Notes: generated by a model from the letters alone, not told the origin. 47,762 bases of DNA from Chitinophagaceae bacterium (GCA_947450165.1 CANFUJ010000004.1:1-47762); one strand, 5' to 3'; shown: positions 8,978 to 19,262, counted from the first letter of the stretch. A program made the numbers and translations.

Positions 8978-9679
8978 ATGAAAAATATTAACAACACTTC
9001 CACATCAATAAAAAATTGGAGTAAGGATGATCAACCCTATGAAAAAATTAAAAATTATGGCCCAATGCAATTGAGCAATTCTGAGTTGTTGGCTATTTTA
9101 ATTAAAAATGGGAATAAAAATAATTCTGCAATTGATTTAGCAAAAGCAATCATGATGCGATGCAACAATTGTTTAAACGAATTGGGGAAGTTGTCTTTAA
9201 TTGATTTTCAAAAGATAAATGGAATAGGCGAAACAAAATCCATTACAATTATGGCTGCTTTAGAAATGGGTCGAAGAAGATTGAATTCAGAATCGGTTTT
9301 AAAACAATCAATAAAAGGAAGCCATGAAGTAGCTCAGTATTTAAATGAAAAATTTAAAGACTTAACTTATGAAGTATTTGCTGTTTTGTTTTTAAATCAA
9401 GCCAATAAAATCATTCATTTTGAAGTGATCAGTAAAGGTGGAATTACAGGGACAGTTGCGGATCCTAGAATAATATTAAGATTGGCCATTGGGTTTGGTG
9501 CTGTAGGCATAATCCTTTGTCACAATCATCCTTCTGGAAATTTAAATCCAAGTAATGCTGATAAAGCCATTACAAAAAAGATAGGTGAAGCCGCTTCCTT
9601 AATGGATATAAAATTATTAGACCACATCATTGTGAGTGATGAAGGGTACTATAGTTTTATGGAAGAAGGTTTGATTTAA
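8978..9679 (+). CDS. radC: RadC family protein (UPF0758, JAB/MPN+ domain)
   Basis: 233 aa; N-terminal HhH (INGIGETKSITIMAALEMG) and the JAB metal site LCHNHPSGNLNPSNAD. Confidence 0.95.
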   Translation: MKNINNTSTSIKNWSKDDQPYEKIKNYGPMQLSNSELLAILIKNGNKNNSAIDLAKAIMMRCNNCLNELGKLSLIDFQKINGIGETKSITIMAALEMGRRRLNSESVLKQSIKGSHEVAQYLNEKFKDLTYEVFAVLFLNQANKIIHFEVISKGGITGTVADPRIILRLAIGFGAVGIILCHNHPSGNLNPSNADKAITKKIGEAASLMDIKLLDHIIVSDEGYYSFMEEGLI

Positions 9680-9683
9680 TTGA

Positions 9684-9998
9684 TTAAGCCATTCCTGTAG
9701 GACCGCCAAAATTGAATGGAATTTCAACAGACTCCATATCTTGAATGGTACCATTAGCTGCCTCGAATTTTTTTACATTATCAATCATCGCTTTCATGAA
9801 TCTTTTTGCATGGAAAGGTGTAAGAATGATTCTGTTTTTTACTTTGCTTTTGGGAGATCCAGGCATTACGTTTACAAAATCAACTACGAATTCTGCATGG
9901 CTATGGGTAATGATGGCTAAATTAGCATAAGTACCTTCTGCAATTTCTTCTGAAATTTCAATGTTTAGTTGATTTTCTACTGGTTTATTATCAGACAT
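9684..9998 (-). CDS. DUF3467 domain-containing protein
   Basis: MSDNKPVENQLNIEISEEIAEGTYANLAIITHSHAEFVVDFVNVMPGSPKSKVKNRIILTPFHAKRFMKAMIDNV is the typical DUF3467 pattern. The start is placed at the internal ATG (9998), not at 10031, because the upstream stretch overlaps a terminator hairpin. Confidence 0.88.
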   Translation of the reverse strand: MSDNKPVENQLNIEISEEIAEGTYANLAIITHSHAEFVVDFVNVMPGSPKSKVKNRIILTPFHAKRFMKAMIDNVKKFEAANGTIQDMESVEIPFNFGGPTGMA

Positions 9999-10021
9999 TT
10001 TTGTAAAGTTTAATTTATAAA

Positions 10022-10049
10022 AAAAGACCATCGAAACCGATGGTCTTTT
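10022..10049 (-). terminator. Rho-independent terminator at the end of the SusCD operon (hairpin symmetric, could act on both strands)
   Basis: AAAAGACCATCG-aaac-CGATGGTCTTTT: 12-bp perfect stem with T-rich flanks, 19 nt after the stop of the DUF1735 gene. Confidence 0.85.
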
Positions 10050-10067
10050 ATATTATTTAAGATTGAA

Positions 10068-10991
10068 TTAGTTCAATTTAATGATCTCCTCAGTTACTCT
10101 GTAGATTTGACCACTAGCACCGCCAGCATATCCGTATCTAACTCTAAATTCTTTATTAATTGGGTCATAAACATTAGTGCATTGAGCAGCATTTGGCCAA
10201 GCTGAAGCATATCCTGTTGCTGTTCCATCTAAATTTTGTGCTGGTAAACCACTTGTGAAAATAGCTAAAGGAACACTTCCTGGAGCTTGAGTGATCGTCA
10301 AAGCACCAGTTCCTGGATCAACAGTGAAAATAGCAAAATAACCGCTACCACCTAAATCACCTAATTCAGCTTCTACTGAGTTAGGACCAGTTGTAGTTAA
10401 AGTTTTAGCTCTGTTGGTAATTGCTCTAGCTGCAGTTGGGTGATAAAACCATCCATTAGCAGTATAATTACCATCATAGATATTTTTAACTGTGATTCTG
10501 ATTAAAACTTCTTTCATATTGCTAGCAACTTGAAAACCATTGCTTGCGCTAACCAATTCAAGACCTAAACCGTAAGTTAAGTTTGGATCTAAATCAGATG
10601 ATCTTGGAATAGTAATATCAAGTGTATCTAATAATTGACCTGCTTTAATAGTAGCAGTTAAATTAGTAGTATAAGCACTAGCTGGTAACAAAGTTAAGTT
10701 TGGATCTGCTGCAACCAATTCTGGTTTCAAAGCAAATTGAACCGTTACATCAGAAGATTGAGCACCAACTGTTTCTAAAGCTACAATTGGAGAAGCTAGT
10801 AATTGTGGAGCATCTGATGATAACAATCCATAATCAACAGAACCAGCAATTGATTGAGGTAAAGAAACCCCTTTCTTTTCGATAACTTGGATTCCGTAAT
10901 CTCCATTATCAAAACCTTTGTCTTTAAGACAACTAGAGAATGCAACAGTCATTGCAACTCCGAAGAAACTTAGTTTAAAAATATTTTTCAT
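10068..10991 (-). CDS. DUF1735-type surface lipoprotein, third gene of the SusCD operon
   Basis: 307 aa; lipoprotein-like signal (FFGVAMTVAFSSCLKD). DUF1735-like segment with ...GLGLELVSASNG...VLIRITVKNIYDGNYTANGWFYHP. Confidence 0.8.
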   Translation of the reverse strand: MKNIFKLSFFGVAMTVAFSSCLKDKGFDNGDYGIQVIEKKGVSLPQSIAGSVDYGLLSSDAPQLLASPIVALETVGAQSSDVTVQFALKPELVAADPNLTLLPASAYTTNLTATIKAGQLLDTLDITIPRSSDLDPNLTYGLGLELVSASNGFQVASNMKEVLIRITVKNIYDGNYTANGWFYHPTAARAITNRAKTLTTTGPNSVEAELGDLGGSGYFAIFTVDPGTGALTITQAPGSVPLAIFTSGLPAQNLDGTATGYASAWPNAAQCTNVYDPINKEFRVRYGYAGGASGQIYRVTEEIIKLN

Positions 10992-11024
10992 TTTATTTAA
11001 TTTATTTTTTTTTGGTAATGGAAA

Positions 11025-12716
11025 TTATTGAAGATCCCAGAATACTTTAGAAGTAAATACGCTAATAGAACCTTGTGTGTTTACGTTAGCTTCATTGAAA
11101 CTATATTCTGATTGTGGGTAAAACAATCTAACAGGAATTGAAGAAGCAGCTCCTGATAAAATTGACAATTGATTAGCCCAAACACCAGTATTTGTTTGAT
11201 CGTATGAAACAGCTTCACCATAAACGATATCAGTTCTTCTGTAATCAGACCATACTTCAAATGGAGCGATACCATTTAAAGCGAACCATTTTTGAGCGAT
11301 GATGGTATATAAACCACCGTCCACTAAATTACCAATTGTAGGATCAGCAACAGCTGTATAATCAACGTCAGCATATCCAGCATTTCCATTGATGTAAGTT
11401 GTTGCATTAGCAGCAGTTAAACCTAATGAAATAAATGATTCTTTTACCGCGTTCGTTAAAGCTGTTTGAGGATTAACTCCAGGTAACAAACCTCTTTCAG
11501 CAGCTTCTGCTTGTAAGAATAAACTTTCAACACTTGTCATTAACCATGCATCAGACGCAGCTCCGTTTGGAGATAATCCAGTTGCAGGAGAAGTTGAATT
11601 AACTTGGTTAATTGGAGATAATGAATCACCAGTGTATCCAGGTGCAAAACCAGAAACAGCACCGTAAGGAATGCCTTTGTGGTAAGTTCTAGCAGTATAA
11701 ACTGAAGCACTAGAATTGATATCTGGTTTTACATATAATTTGTTTTCTCTTGGATCAGCATTATATCTGTAATATCCAGGAGTAGTTCTTGTACCTAAAC
11801 CAACCGCGAAAGCATTTGCTTTTGTGAAATCTGCTAAACTAGCCAATGTACCATTTTCATTGATAGCAAAATATCTGTAGAATGGAGATGGTTTAGAAGA
11901 AGAAAAACCAGGGTTAATTTTAGCCGTTTCACCAGACATTAAGAAACCTGTTCCTTCTGCGTTAATACCTGCCATGATTGCTGAATAATCAATACCCGTT
12001 ACAGAAGTTGAAGATGCTGCATCAATACCATTTTGGCAATGAATTACCATACGCAATTTTAAAGTATTTGCATATTTAATCCATAAAGTTGCATTTCCTT
12101 TAAATACTAAATCATTTTTTGCAATGTTAGCGTTTGCTGAAGCCGCAGCTGCTGGACTTTTCAATAATAAAATAGCAGTATCTAATTGTTTGAACAAATC
12201 TTTGTAGATATCAATCCCTTTATCGTATTTAGGATTTCTAATATCATTTCCTTGTAATGCTTGGAAATAAGGAATATTTCCGTAAACGTCAGTTAACATT
12301 TGGAAATTTTGAGCTTTCATGATTCTGCAAATTGCTTCGTAGAATCCATCTCCAGAAGCTTTAGCTTTCTGTTGAACGTAATTGTATGAAGAAGCATTGT
12401 AATACAAATCGTTCCAAGGATTTCCACCTGAAGTTGGAAAAGTATTGGTGAAATTGTAAGTTTCTTCTTCATTATCATTTTGATAGCTACCGCTACGAGC
12501 CCAATAGCCCATCCAATTTTGTAAGAATTTCCAATCAGCAGCAACAATCTTCGCAGAAGTTGCAATTGATGAAGGAAGCACGTCTCTGTAATTTAATGAA
12601 CCTGCTGACAAGTTCTCTTGAGATGCATTGATATCGAAATCAGTTTTACATCCGGTAAGTAGAGCCACCGCTGTAGTAGCTATCAAACCTAATTTTTTAA
12701 TATTAAAAAGTTTCAT
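11025..12716 (-). CDS. SusD/RagB family nutrient-binding outer membrane lipoprotein
   Basis: 563 aa; lipobox TAVALLTGCKT. SusD-like segments ADWKFLQNWMGYWARSGSY, YEAICRIMKAQNFQMLTDVYGNIPYFQAL, FLQAEAAERG. Adjacent to SusC. Confidence 0.93.
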   Translation of the reverse strand: MKLFNIKKLGLIATTAVALLTGCKTDFDINASQENLSAGSLNYRDVLPSSIATSAKIVAADWKFLQNWMGYWARSGSYQNDNEEETYNFTNTFPTSGGNPWNDLYYNASSYNYVQQKAKASGDGFYEAICRIMKAQNFQMLTDVYGNIPYFQALQGNDIRNPKYDKGIDIYKDLFKQLDTAILLLKSPAAAASANANIAKNDLVFKGNATLWIKYANTLKLRMVIHCQNGIDAASSTSVTGIDYSAIMAGINAEGTGFLMSGETAKINPGFSSSKPSPFYRYFAINENGTLASLADFTKANAFAVGLGTRTTPGYYRYNADPRENKLYVKPDINSSASVYTARTYHKGIPYGAVSGFAPGYTGDSLSPINQVNSTSPATGLSPNGAASDAWLMTSVESLFLQAEAAERGLLPGVNPQTALTNAVKESFISLGLTAANATTYINGNAGYADVDYTAVADPTIGNLVDGGLYTIIAQKWFALNGIAPFEVWSDYRRTDIVYGEAVSYDQTNTGVWANQLSILSGAASSIPVRLFYPQSEYSFNEANVNTQGSISVFTSKVFWDLQ

Positions 12717-12738
12717 GTTTATGTTTTATTAAATTTTA

Positions 12739-15700
12739 TTAAAATTGGAATACTACGTTTGCACCGAAAATTCTTGTTGGAGGCAAGTTATATGCAGTAC
12801 TACGACCTTGAGCGTTTCCTGTATAAGAAGCGTTTCCATTAGAAGAAAACTCTGGATCAGTCCATTGGTTTGTTTTTGGTAACCAAGTTAATAAGTTTCT
12901 ACCAGTAATACCAACTGTTACACCTTTCAATGTATTGCCTTTAAATAATTTTGCAGGGAATTCATAAGTTAATGAAACTTCTCTTAATTTCCAGAAAGCA
13001 CCACTTACTAAATAGTTAGAAATAGCAGTAGTATTTAAATCACTGTTCCAAAATTCACGGTTGTATTGTTGTGTGTAAATGTTTGTATTTTCTACATATT
13101 TAGTTCCATTGTAGTAAACTGAGTTAGGCCAAACGAATGCACGACGACCGTATTGTGCACTACGTGCAGAAATACCATTGTCATCCATAAATCCACCTAA
13201 TTGATCAGCTACGATTTGGTTTCCACCACGATATTCAGCAACTACTGACAAACTGAAAGATTTGTAGTTTGCAGATAATGTTAAACCAAAGATATTGTCT
13301 GGAGTTGTTTTTCCAAAAGTGGTTAAATTAGGATTTACAGTTGGCATACCATCAGCTCCAACAATAACTTTACCAGTTGCGCTATCTCTTACATAGTCAT
13401 AAACTCTGAACTTGTAAACGGGTTGACCTACGATAACCCAGTTGTAGTTTCCAATTCCAATTTGATTTAAACCATCAACCAATTTGATCACTTTACTTGT
13501 TTGATGTGTGTAGTTCATTTTCAAATCTACATTCAAATCACCTACTTTAACCAATGGAGTTAATTTTAAATCCATTTCTAAACCACTGTTTTTAAATTCA
13601 GCAGCATTTAATTTACTTGTAGTATAACCAGTACTATTTGCTAATTGCAAATCCAATACTTGGTTTGTATTCTTTTGAGTGTAATAAGTTGCTTCAAAAT
13701 TGATTCTGTTTTTCAAGAAACCAACTTCAAGACCGATCTCTTTGTTATATACAAACTCAGGATCGAATTGTCTTCTGTAAATTGAAGTAGGAATGTTATA
13801 TCCTAATGTAGAACCATAAGGGAAGAAAGTTCCAGTTGTGAAAGCTGGATCATCTTGTGCTGCTAAAGGAACGTTACCTGTTTTAGATACAGCTCCACGG
13901 ATTTTCAAGAAGTTAACCACTTTTTGTTTGTCAAATCCAGGAATTACTTTGTGTAATAAAATTGAAGAGTTTACACCTGGATAGAAATAAGAGATATCAC
14001 TATTTGAAAAAGCACTTCCGTCTCTTGGTGCATTTTTACTGTCTCTATCATAAGATCCAGTTCCTTCTAAATAAGCCCAACCATCATAGTTAACACTTAC
14101 ATTACCAAATAATCTTGATAATCTTGAAATAGTAGAACCTGCAGAAACTGTTGGTTCACCTACTCTATTTTGGATACTCAAGAAAGTTGATTGACCAAGA
14201 TTTCCACTGCTAATTCCCCAATTGTTTGTATTTGACTGACGGAATGATTGTCCAAATTGACCAGTAAACGCAAATTTCTTGTACTTAGCATTCATGTTAG
14301 CAAAAAACTCAGAAGTTACTCTGCTGCTAGATGAAGATGCGTAAGCAACCGCTGCACTGATTGTTGTTGATGATGCATCAACTAAAGTCAAATGGTAAGC
14401 ACTTGGAGTGTAAGCTTCTGTTGAAGATTTAGCATCTCCAAAAGTTGCTGATCCACCCAAACGGTAAACAAAATTCAACCAATTTGTTGCTTTATACGTT
14501 AATTCTGCATTACCCAAAACATCATTCGTTTTTCCTCTTTGTCTGTTGATGTCTTTAGCCATGTATGGAGTTCTGTAGAAATTAGTCAAATATGGCGTGA
14601 AATATCCGTTTGGACTAGAGAAATAATCAGTTCTCCAGTTTTTGAAACGAGACAAATCATATTGTCCTGGAGCACCAGTAACATCATAATAAGTTTGAGC
14701 ATTCGCAGTAGTTACATCATATTTTGAATTTGTAACACGTGCATTGAAAGATGCTGCAAATCTGTTATATTCTTTGCGTGCATTTAATGCAATTGTTTTA
14801 CGATCATTTTTATCCCCTGGCATTGTACCACGGATTGATACGTTCTGTGCGCTTAAATAAAAATCTCCAGTTGAATAAGAAACATCAGTTTGATTTGTTG
14901 TTCCTGTTTCAAAGAAATTTTTTCTTCCGTTTGCTACATTACTATATGGCAACAACAATTGTTCGCCATTTGGACCAGTTTGTCCCATTTGTCTGATTGA
15001 ACCATCAAACGCATCTCCCCAAGATTGTTGCTCATAAGGTGTAAAAGTTCCTTGACCAGTATTTGGGTCTTGGTTGTAACCAGAACCAAATCTTGATTGA
15101 AACTGAGGCATGTAAGCAACTTTCTCGAATTGAGTTGATTGAGAAACACTAATCATTGGTTTCATTTTAGTACCTTTTTTGGTAGTAACCATGATTGCAC
15201 CATTAACCCCATCAGGACCATAAGCCACTGTAGCTGAAGCTGATTTCAAAATACTTACATCAGCGATATCATTTGGGTTTAATGAATTTAAATATCCTAA
15301 AGGTGTTGGTACCCCGTCAATAACCAACATTGGTTGGTTGTTTCCAGTTAATGAACGAATACCACGTAATGTGATACGCGTTGTACCTAATACACCACTA
15401 TTGGTTGTAGCTACGTTCAAACCTGAAACTTTAGCTGTCAAACCATTTTGAAGATTTACAGGATTTGCTTGAGTTAATTCTTTTGTTTTAACTGAAGCTG
15501 TAGAATAACCCAAAGATGACTTTTGACGTACTTGACCTAAAGAGGTAACAACTACAGCTGTCATTTCTTGAGTGTTTCTAGCCATATTTGCAATTACCAC
15601 ATTTCCTGAAGGAATAATTGTAACTGCATCATAACCAACTGCAGTAACAGTTAATTTTGATGATGGCCCAGACACTTTAATAGAAAAATTTCCATTAGCA

Positions 15701-15861
15701 TCTGTTTGAACTGCATTTTTAGTTCCAGTTTCGGTTACTGTTGCAAATTTTACAGGTTCACCAGGAATGTCTCTAACTTGTCCAGAGAGCACCTTTGATT
15801 GTGCAAAAGCAAGCATTCCGCTTAGCATTAGCACGGCAAATAATGTTAAAAATCTTCTCAT
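12739..15861 (-). CDS. SusC/RagA family TonB-linked outer membrane protein
   Basis: 1040 aa; signal peptide, CarboxypepD_reg-like domain, plug with GLNVATTNSGVLGTTRITLRGIRSLTGNNQPMLVIDGVP and SVLKSASATVAYGPDGVNGAIMVTTKKG, C-terminal VVFQF. Confidence 0.96.
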   Translation of the reverse strand: MRRFLTLFAVLMLSGMLAFAQSKVLSGQVRDIPGEPVKFATVTETGTKNAVQTDANGNFSIKVSGPSSKLTVTAVGYDAVTIIPSGNVVIANMARNTQEMTAVVVTSLGQVRQKSSLGYSTASVKTKELTQANPVNLQNGLTAKVSGLNVATTNSGVLGTTRITLRGIRSLTGNNQPMLVIDGVPTPLGYLNSLNPNDIADVSILKSASATVAYGPDGVNGAIMVTTKKGTKMKPMISVSQSTQFEKVAYMPQFQSRFGSGYNQDPNTGQGTFTPYEQQSWGDAFDGSIRQMGQTGPNGEQLLLPYSNVANGRKNFFETGTTNQTDVSYSTGDFYLSAQNVSIRGTMPGDKNDRKTIALNARKEYNRFAASFNARVTNSKYDVTTANAQTYYDVTGAPGQYDLSRFKNWRTDYFSSPNGYFTPYLTNFYRTPYMAKDINRQRGKTNDVLGNAELTYKATNWLNFVYRLGGSATFGDAKSSTEAYTPSAYHLTLVDASSTTISAAVAYASSSSSRVTSEFFANMNAKYKKFAFTGQFGQSFRQSNTNNWGISSGNLGQSTFLSIQNRVGEPTVSAGSTISRLSRLFGNVSVNYDGWAYLEGTGSYDRDSKNAPRDGSAFSNSDISYFYPGVNSSILLHKVIPGFDKQKVVNFLKIRGAVSKTGNVPLAAQDDPAFTTGTFFPYGSTLGYNIPTSIYRRQFDPEFVYNKEIGLEVGFLKNRINFEATYYTQKNTNQVLDLQLANSTGYTTSKLNAAEFKNSGLEMDLKLTPLVKVGDLNVDLKMNYTHQTSKVIKLVDGLNQIGIGNYNWVIVGQPVYKFRVYDYVRDSATGKVIVGADGMPTVNPNLTTFGKTTPDNIFGLTLSANYKSFSLSVVAEYRGGNQIVADQLGGFMDDNGISARSAQYGRRAFVWPNSVYYNGTKYVENTNIYTQQYNREFWNSDLNTTAISNYLVSGAFWKLREVSLTYEFPAKLFKGNTLKGVTVGITGRNLLTWLPKTNQWTDPEFSSNGNASYTGNAQGRSTAYNLPPTRIFGANVVFQF

Positions 15862-16204
15862 GTTCGTTAATTGTTAGTTTAATGAAAGGTAAAAATAAGG
15901 ATATTGTTATTAACAACAATAAAATGTTAATTTTTTTTTGTTGAAAACTATCCGTAAGTTAAGACATCAACAAAATAAGAAATGTTGCGTGTTTGTAATA
16001 TTTTAATTCATGATATGATTTTCAATACAATGCAAATTGAATCAAATGCATATTTTATCAGTACTTCAGATATTTTAAAAAAATAAATTTTGGGCCACAC
16101 TCATTTTTTTTGAATAAAAAATCAATATGCTACCCATTAATTTTATTTTTTTAGATTTTGTATGATTTTTTACCATTTTTATGCTCTAAACTCAAAAAAT
16201 AAAA

Positions 16205-18277
16205 TTACCATGAAAAAATAGTTTCAAACCCAATTTGCGTTTTTTTGCTTCCTTTTATCAAATCATAACCAGTGCCAATGTCTTTTTTGTTCGGATAGAA
16301 GTTTTGACTGAATTTCAAACGGCAATGTATTTTTTTACTCAATGCATACTGAACATTAAAAAAATATCTAAAACCATTGTCGTAAAATGCAGGTAAAGCA
16401 TAACTATTAGAAAGATCATTCTCAAAAGCATAAATCCTACTATCATAATTCGTAGATTCAAAATAGGTAATTCTTACATTTGATGAAATACGCTTCATTA
16501 AAGGCTTATATAATATCTCTGTAAAAAACAAAAAACCTTCGCTTCTTGTCAATGTAGATGTTTTTATGATTTGGAATTCCATTCTACTTCTCAGTGAAAT
16601 GCTTGTGCTTAGCAATTTACTCAAATGACATCTTAAGCTATTTCTTTCAATCTCACCCAATGGCTTTAAGACATAATCATTGTTTTCGCTTGATGAAATT
16701 TGGGAAACTTGGTGTTTAAAGGTGAAAATTGCAGATAACTTTTTGTTCGGTGTGTGCGTTATGCGAATCAAAAAACTCATGCCCGAACTTGGTGCATTGA
16801 TTTGATATTGTAACCATGGCATAGAATAAAAATCTGCTGACATATTTAACTCCCAACGATTTTGTCGTTTTAATGATATCCCAAAATACAACCCTTTTTC
16901 ATTGTTTACACTTGAGTTTTCTGTAAAAGCATTGGCATTTATTGACTGAAATGATTTTGAAATGTTTCGATATAAAATCGATATGTCGGCTTTCCCTGAA
17001 ATCGCAGAAAATAATCCATTAGTCGTTGCAAAACCATTGTAGCTAAATGCGGTTTCTCCAAAAAAATGGGTGTTTAATTTTGTAAAAGAATATCCAATGC
17101 TATAAGATGTTAATCTATTGCCTTTTAATGCATATAAATTGTAAGAAAGATTTTGCTTTTGAAATGGATATTTAAATTCGTAGTGTAAGACACTTGCTGA
17201 AATTAAAATGTTTTTAAAATTACTATTGACATTTATTCCTAAAAGTTGTTGATTTAAATTTTTTTTATTGGCAATTTCATTTTCAGTTCGATGCAAACCG
17301 AGATAATTTAAGCTCGAAACGATAATATCGTTTGAAGAATCTATTGATTTATTTGCATCTAAGTTTCTATTTGAATAAAAAAACACTGCATTGGTTTGAA
17401 ACTTTTTCACACCAATGCAAACCCCTCGATGAAAATTAATTTCATTAAATGATTGATATGGTTTTATGATTTCAGATTCATGCTTAATACTGTTTACTTC
17501 TGTGCTTTTTTTAACCCCCAACGATTGCCACTGAATCAAACCTTGTGCAATATTTACAGTGTAATCTCCGATACAAAGCATTTGTAAAAAACCATTGTTT
17601 TTTTTATATAAATGTGCAGAAATAAAATCAAATCCTTTTGTATTTCTATTAAATGTAAATCTTTCACCAGCATCATTTTCCATTAAAATACCTAGTTTAA
17701 AATCTTGCTTAAATTTTAATTGATATTTCATGGAAATACTTGCTGGAATTCCAGCATATTTTTTTGATTTTGTAGTTGTATCATAAACATAGCCAATTGA
17801 TTTTTCTAAAACTGTTCTTGTTCTTAATAACAATATTTGATTGCCCTCTTTAATTGCCATTGGAAGAGAATTAAAAAATTCATTTTTATTTTTTATACAT
17901 ACAAATTGCTTTATTTTTTTAATCAATTCAATGTCCCAATTTGGAATAGATTGTAATTCATATTTTGAAATAAATTTCCCAAACGATTTACGATAACTCA
18001 AAAAAGATTCAATCTGTGATGACGTAAATTCTCCCAATATTTGAAGGCCTTCTTTCGTTATCTCATTAATATTTAAAAGTCGAATTTCTCTTTCATTATT
18101 TTTTAGATTCAATGTGTTATTGTCAATGTCTATTTCCTCTTCAGTATTTATATTGGTTTCCAAAAGAGTTTCATTCAAATTATTATTTACTTCAGTTTCA
18201 ACCTGACAAAAAACCTTTGTTGTAAATAAAATAGCCACCCCAATTGTAAAAATTATTTTCTGCATTTTATTAATCAT
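16205..18277 (-). CDS. Helix-hairpin-helix domain protein fused to a predicted outer-membrane beta-barrel
   Basis: 690 aa; signal peptide (MQKIIFTIGVAILFTTKVFCQ). ComEA-like HHH segment LLNINEITKEGLQILGEFTSSQIESFLSYRKSFGKFISKYELQSIPNWDIELIKKIKQFV, then a long beta-rich region ending in IGFETIFSW. Confidence 0.8.
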   Translation of the reverse strand: MINKMQKIIFTIGVAILFTTKVFCQVETEVNNNLNETLLETNINTEEEIDIDNNTLNLKNNEREIRLLNINEITKEGLQILGEFTSSQIESFLSYRKSFGKFISKYELQSIPNWDIELIKKIKQFVCIKNKNEFFNSLPMAIKEGNQILLLRTRTVLEKSIGYVYDTTTKSKKYAGIPASISMKYQLKFKQDFKLGILMENDAGERFTFNRNTKGFDFISAHLYKKNNGFLQMLCIGDYTVNIAQGLIQWQSLGVKKSTEVNSIKHESEIIKPYQSFNEINFHRGVCIGVKKFQTNAVFFYSNRNLDANKSIDSSNDIIVSSLNYLGLHRTENEIANKKNLNQQLLGINVNSNFKNILISASVLHYEFKYPFQKQNLSYNLYALKGNRLTSYSIGYSFTKLNTHFFGETAFSYNGFATTNGLFSAISGKADISILYRNISKSFQSINANAFTENSSVNNEKGLYFGISLKRQNRWELNMSADFYSMPWLQYQINAPSSGMSFLIRITHTPNKKLSAIFTFKHQVSQISSSENNDYVLKPLGEIERNSLRCHLSKLLSTSISLRSRMEFQIIKTSTLTRSEGFLFFTEILYKPLMKRISSNVRITYFESTNYDSRIYAFENDLSNSYALPAFYDNGFRYFFNVQYALSKKIHCRLKFSQNFYPNKKDIGTGYDLIKGSKKTQIGFETIFSW

Positions 18278-19127
18278 TAACAGTAGAAATTGAAGTTGCA
18301 GACGTCATACCCAATATTGGATGAAATATCATATTTAATTCCAAATTCATTTTTTTACCAGAATATAAAATCTCAATATTTACCGCATTTGTATTCGATG
18401 TAAACCCTGATTTTAATGCAATTTTTTTATGCACTTGATAGATCATATTTCCAGAAAAAAAAGCAGGTTCATTTGATGTTTTGAAAGAGTTTAAATTCAT
18501 CGAAAATTGTTTTGAAACTTGATAAAATATTCCTGTTCGGATATTTATTAAATAAGCATTGTCTGAACTTGTTTGTTTATCGAAAGACATGTAATGCTCA
18601 GCCTTAATTCCCAATCTTACAACTTTTGATAAATTTGTCACAAGGCCAATTTCTGCAGAAATATATTTTTGATTTAGATGCTTCGAAATATTACTTCGCA
18701 ACAATTTGCTTTGAATGGCCAATGAAGTATTGTCCCCAATTTTTTTTGATAAACAAACGCCTAAAGAAAGCTGATTAAATTTTGTTGAACCTGATTGTTG
18801 TACCATTAAACCCATTTTAATTCTTCCCAATGAAAAGCCTGAAACAATAAGATGATTGCTCAATTCTATTAGATTGAATTTTCTTTCACTATAAATTCCG
18901 ATATTGAATTTTTTAAGCACGTTGAGATTGGCAGGATTAGAGACAATGTGAAAAATATTGAACCCATTTATTTCTCCTGCTATATTGTTCATTAATTTAG
19001 GCGTGTTGAACAATGTGATATTTTGTGCGCATAATTTATTTTTAGGTAGAGCAACTATTGAAAACAACAATATTAAGAGTATATCTCTCGGATTTATTTT
19101 GGATTGATATGGTTTTACAAACTTCAT
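18270..19127 (-). CDS. Predicted outer membrane beta-barrel protein, PorV/PorQ/FadL-like
   Basis: 285 aa; hydrophobic N-terminus. SNPANLN...-type NPA motif followed by repeated amphipathic beta-strand pattern. Overlaps the HHH gene by 8 nt. Confidence 0.55.
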   Translation of the reverse strand: MKFVKPYQSKINPRDILLILLFSIVALPKNKLCAQNITLFNTPKLMNNIAGEINGFNIFHIVSNPANLNVLKKFNIGIYSERKFNLIELSNHLIVSGFSLGRIKMGLMVQQSGSTKFNQLSLGVCLSKKIGDNTSLAIQSKLLRSNISKHLNQKYISAEIGLVTNLSKVVRLGIKAEHYMSFDKQTSSDNAYLINIRTGIFYQVSKQFSMNLNSFKTSNEPAFFSGNMIYQVHKKIALKSGFTSNTNAVNIEILYSGKKMNLELNMIFHPILGMTSATSISTVND

Positions 19128-19228
19128 ATTTTAAACTTTTAATCGACTGCAAATTAGAGCCACAAAAAACTTTTATATTGTTGATTTAACCTGTACTGCA
19201 TCGTTTTTTTCTTTTTAAATTTTGTTGT

Positions 19229-19262
19229 TTTGGGTTTAAAATCATTTATAGTAGTACTTTTA
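19229..19262 (+). promoter_or_regulatory. Putative promoter of folD (TTTG-N22-TACTTTTA)
   Basis: TTTG at 19229-19232 and near-consensus TACTTTTA at 19255-19262, with the ATG 5 nt further on. Confidence 0.35.

Noticed and set aside
14539-15149. Short ORFs on both strands within the SusC gene
   Set aside because: Out-of-frame or antisense to a strongly supported 1040-aa gene.
15862-16204. Promoter for the SusC operon
   Set aside because: I looked for TAnnTTTG on the minus strand in this AT-rich spacer and found no convincing match, so I did not annotate one.
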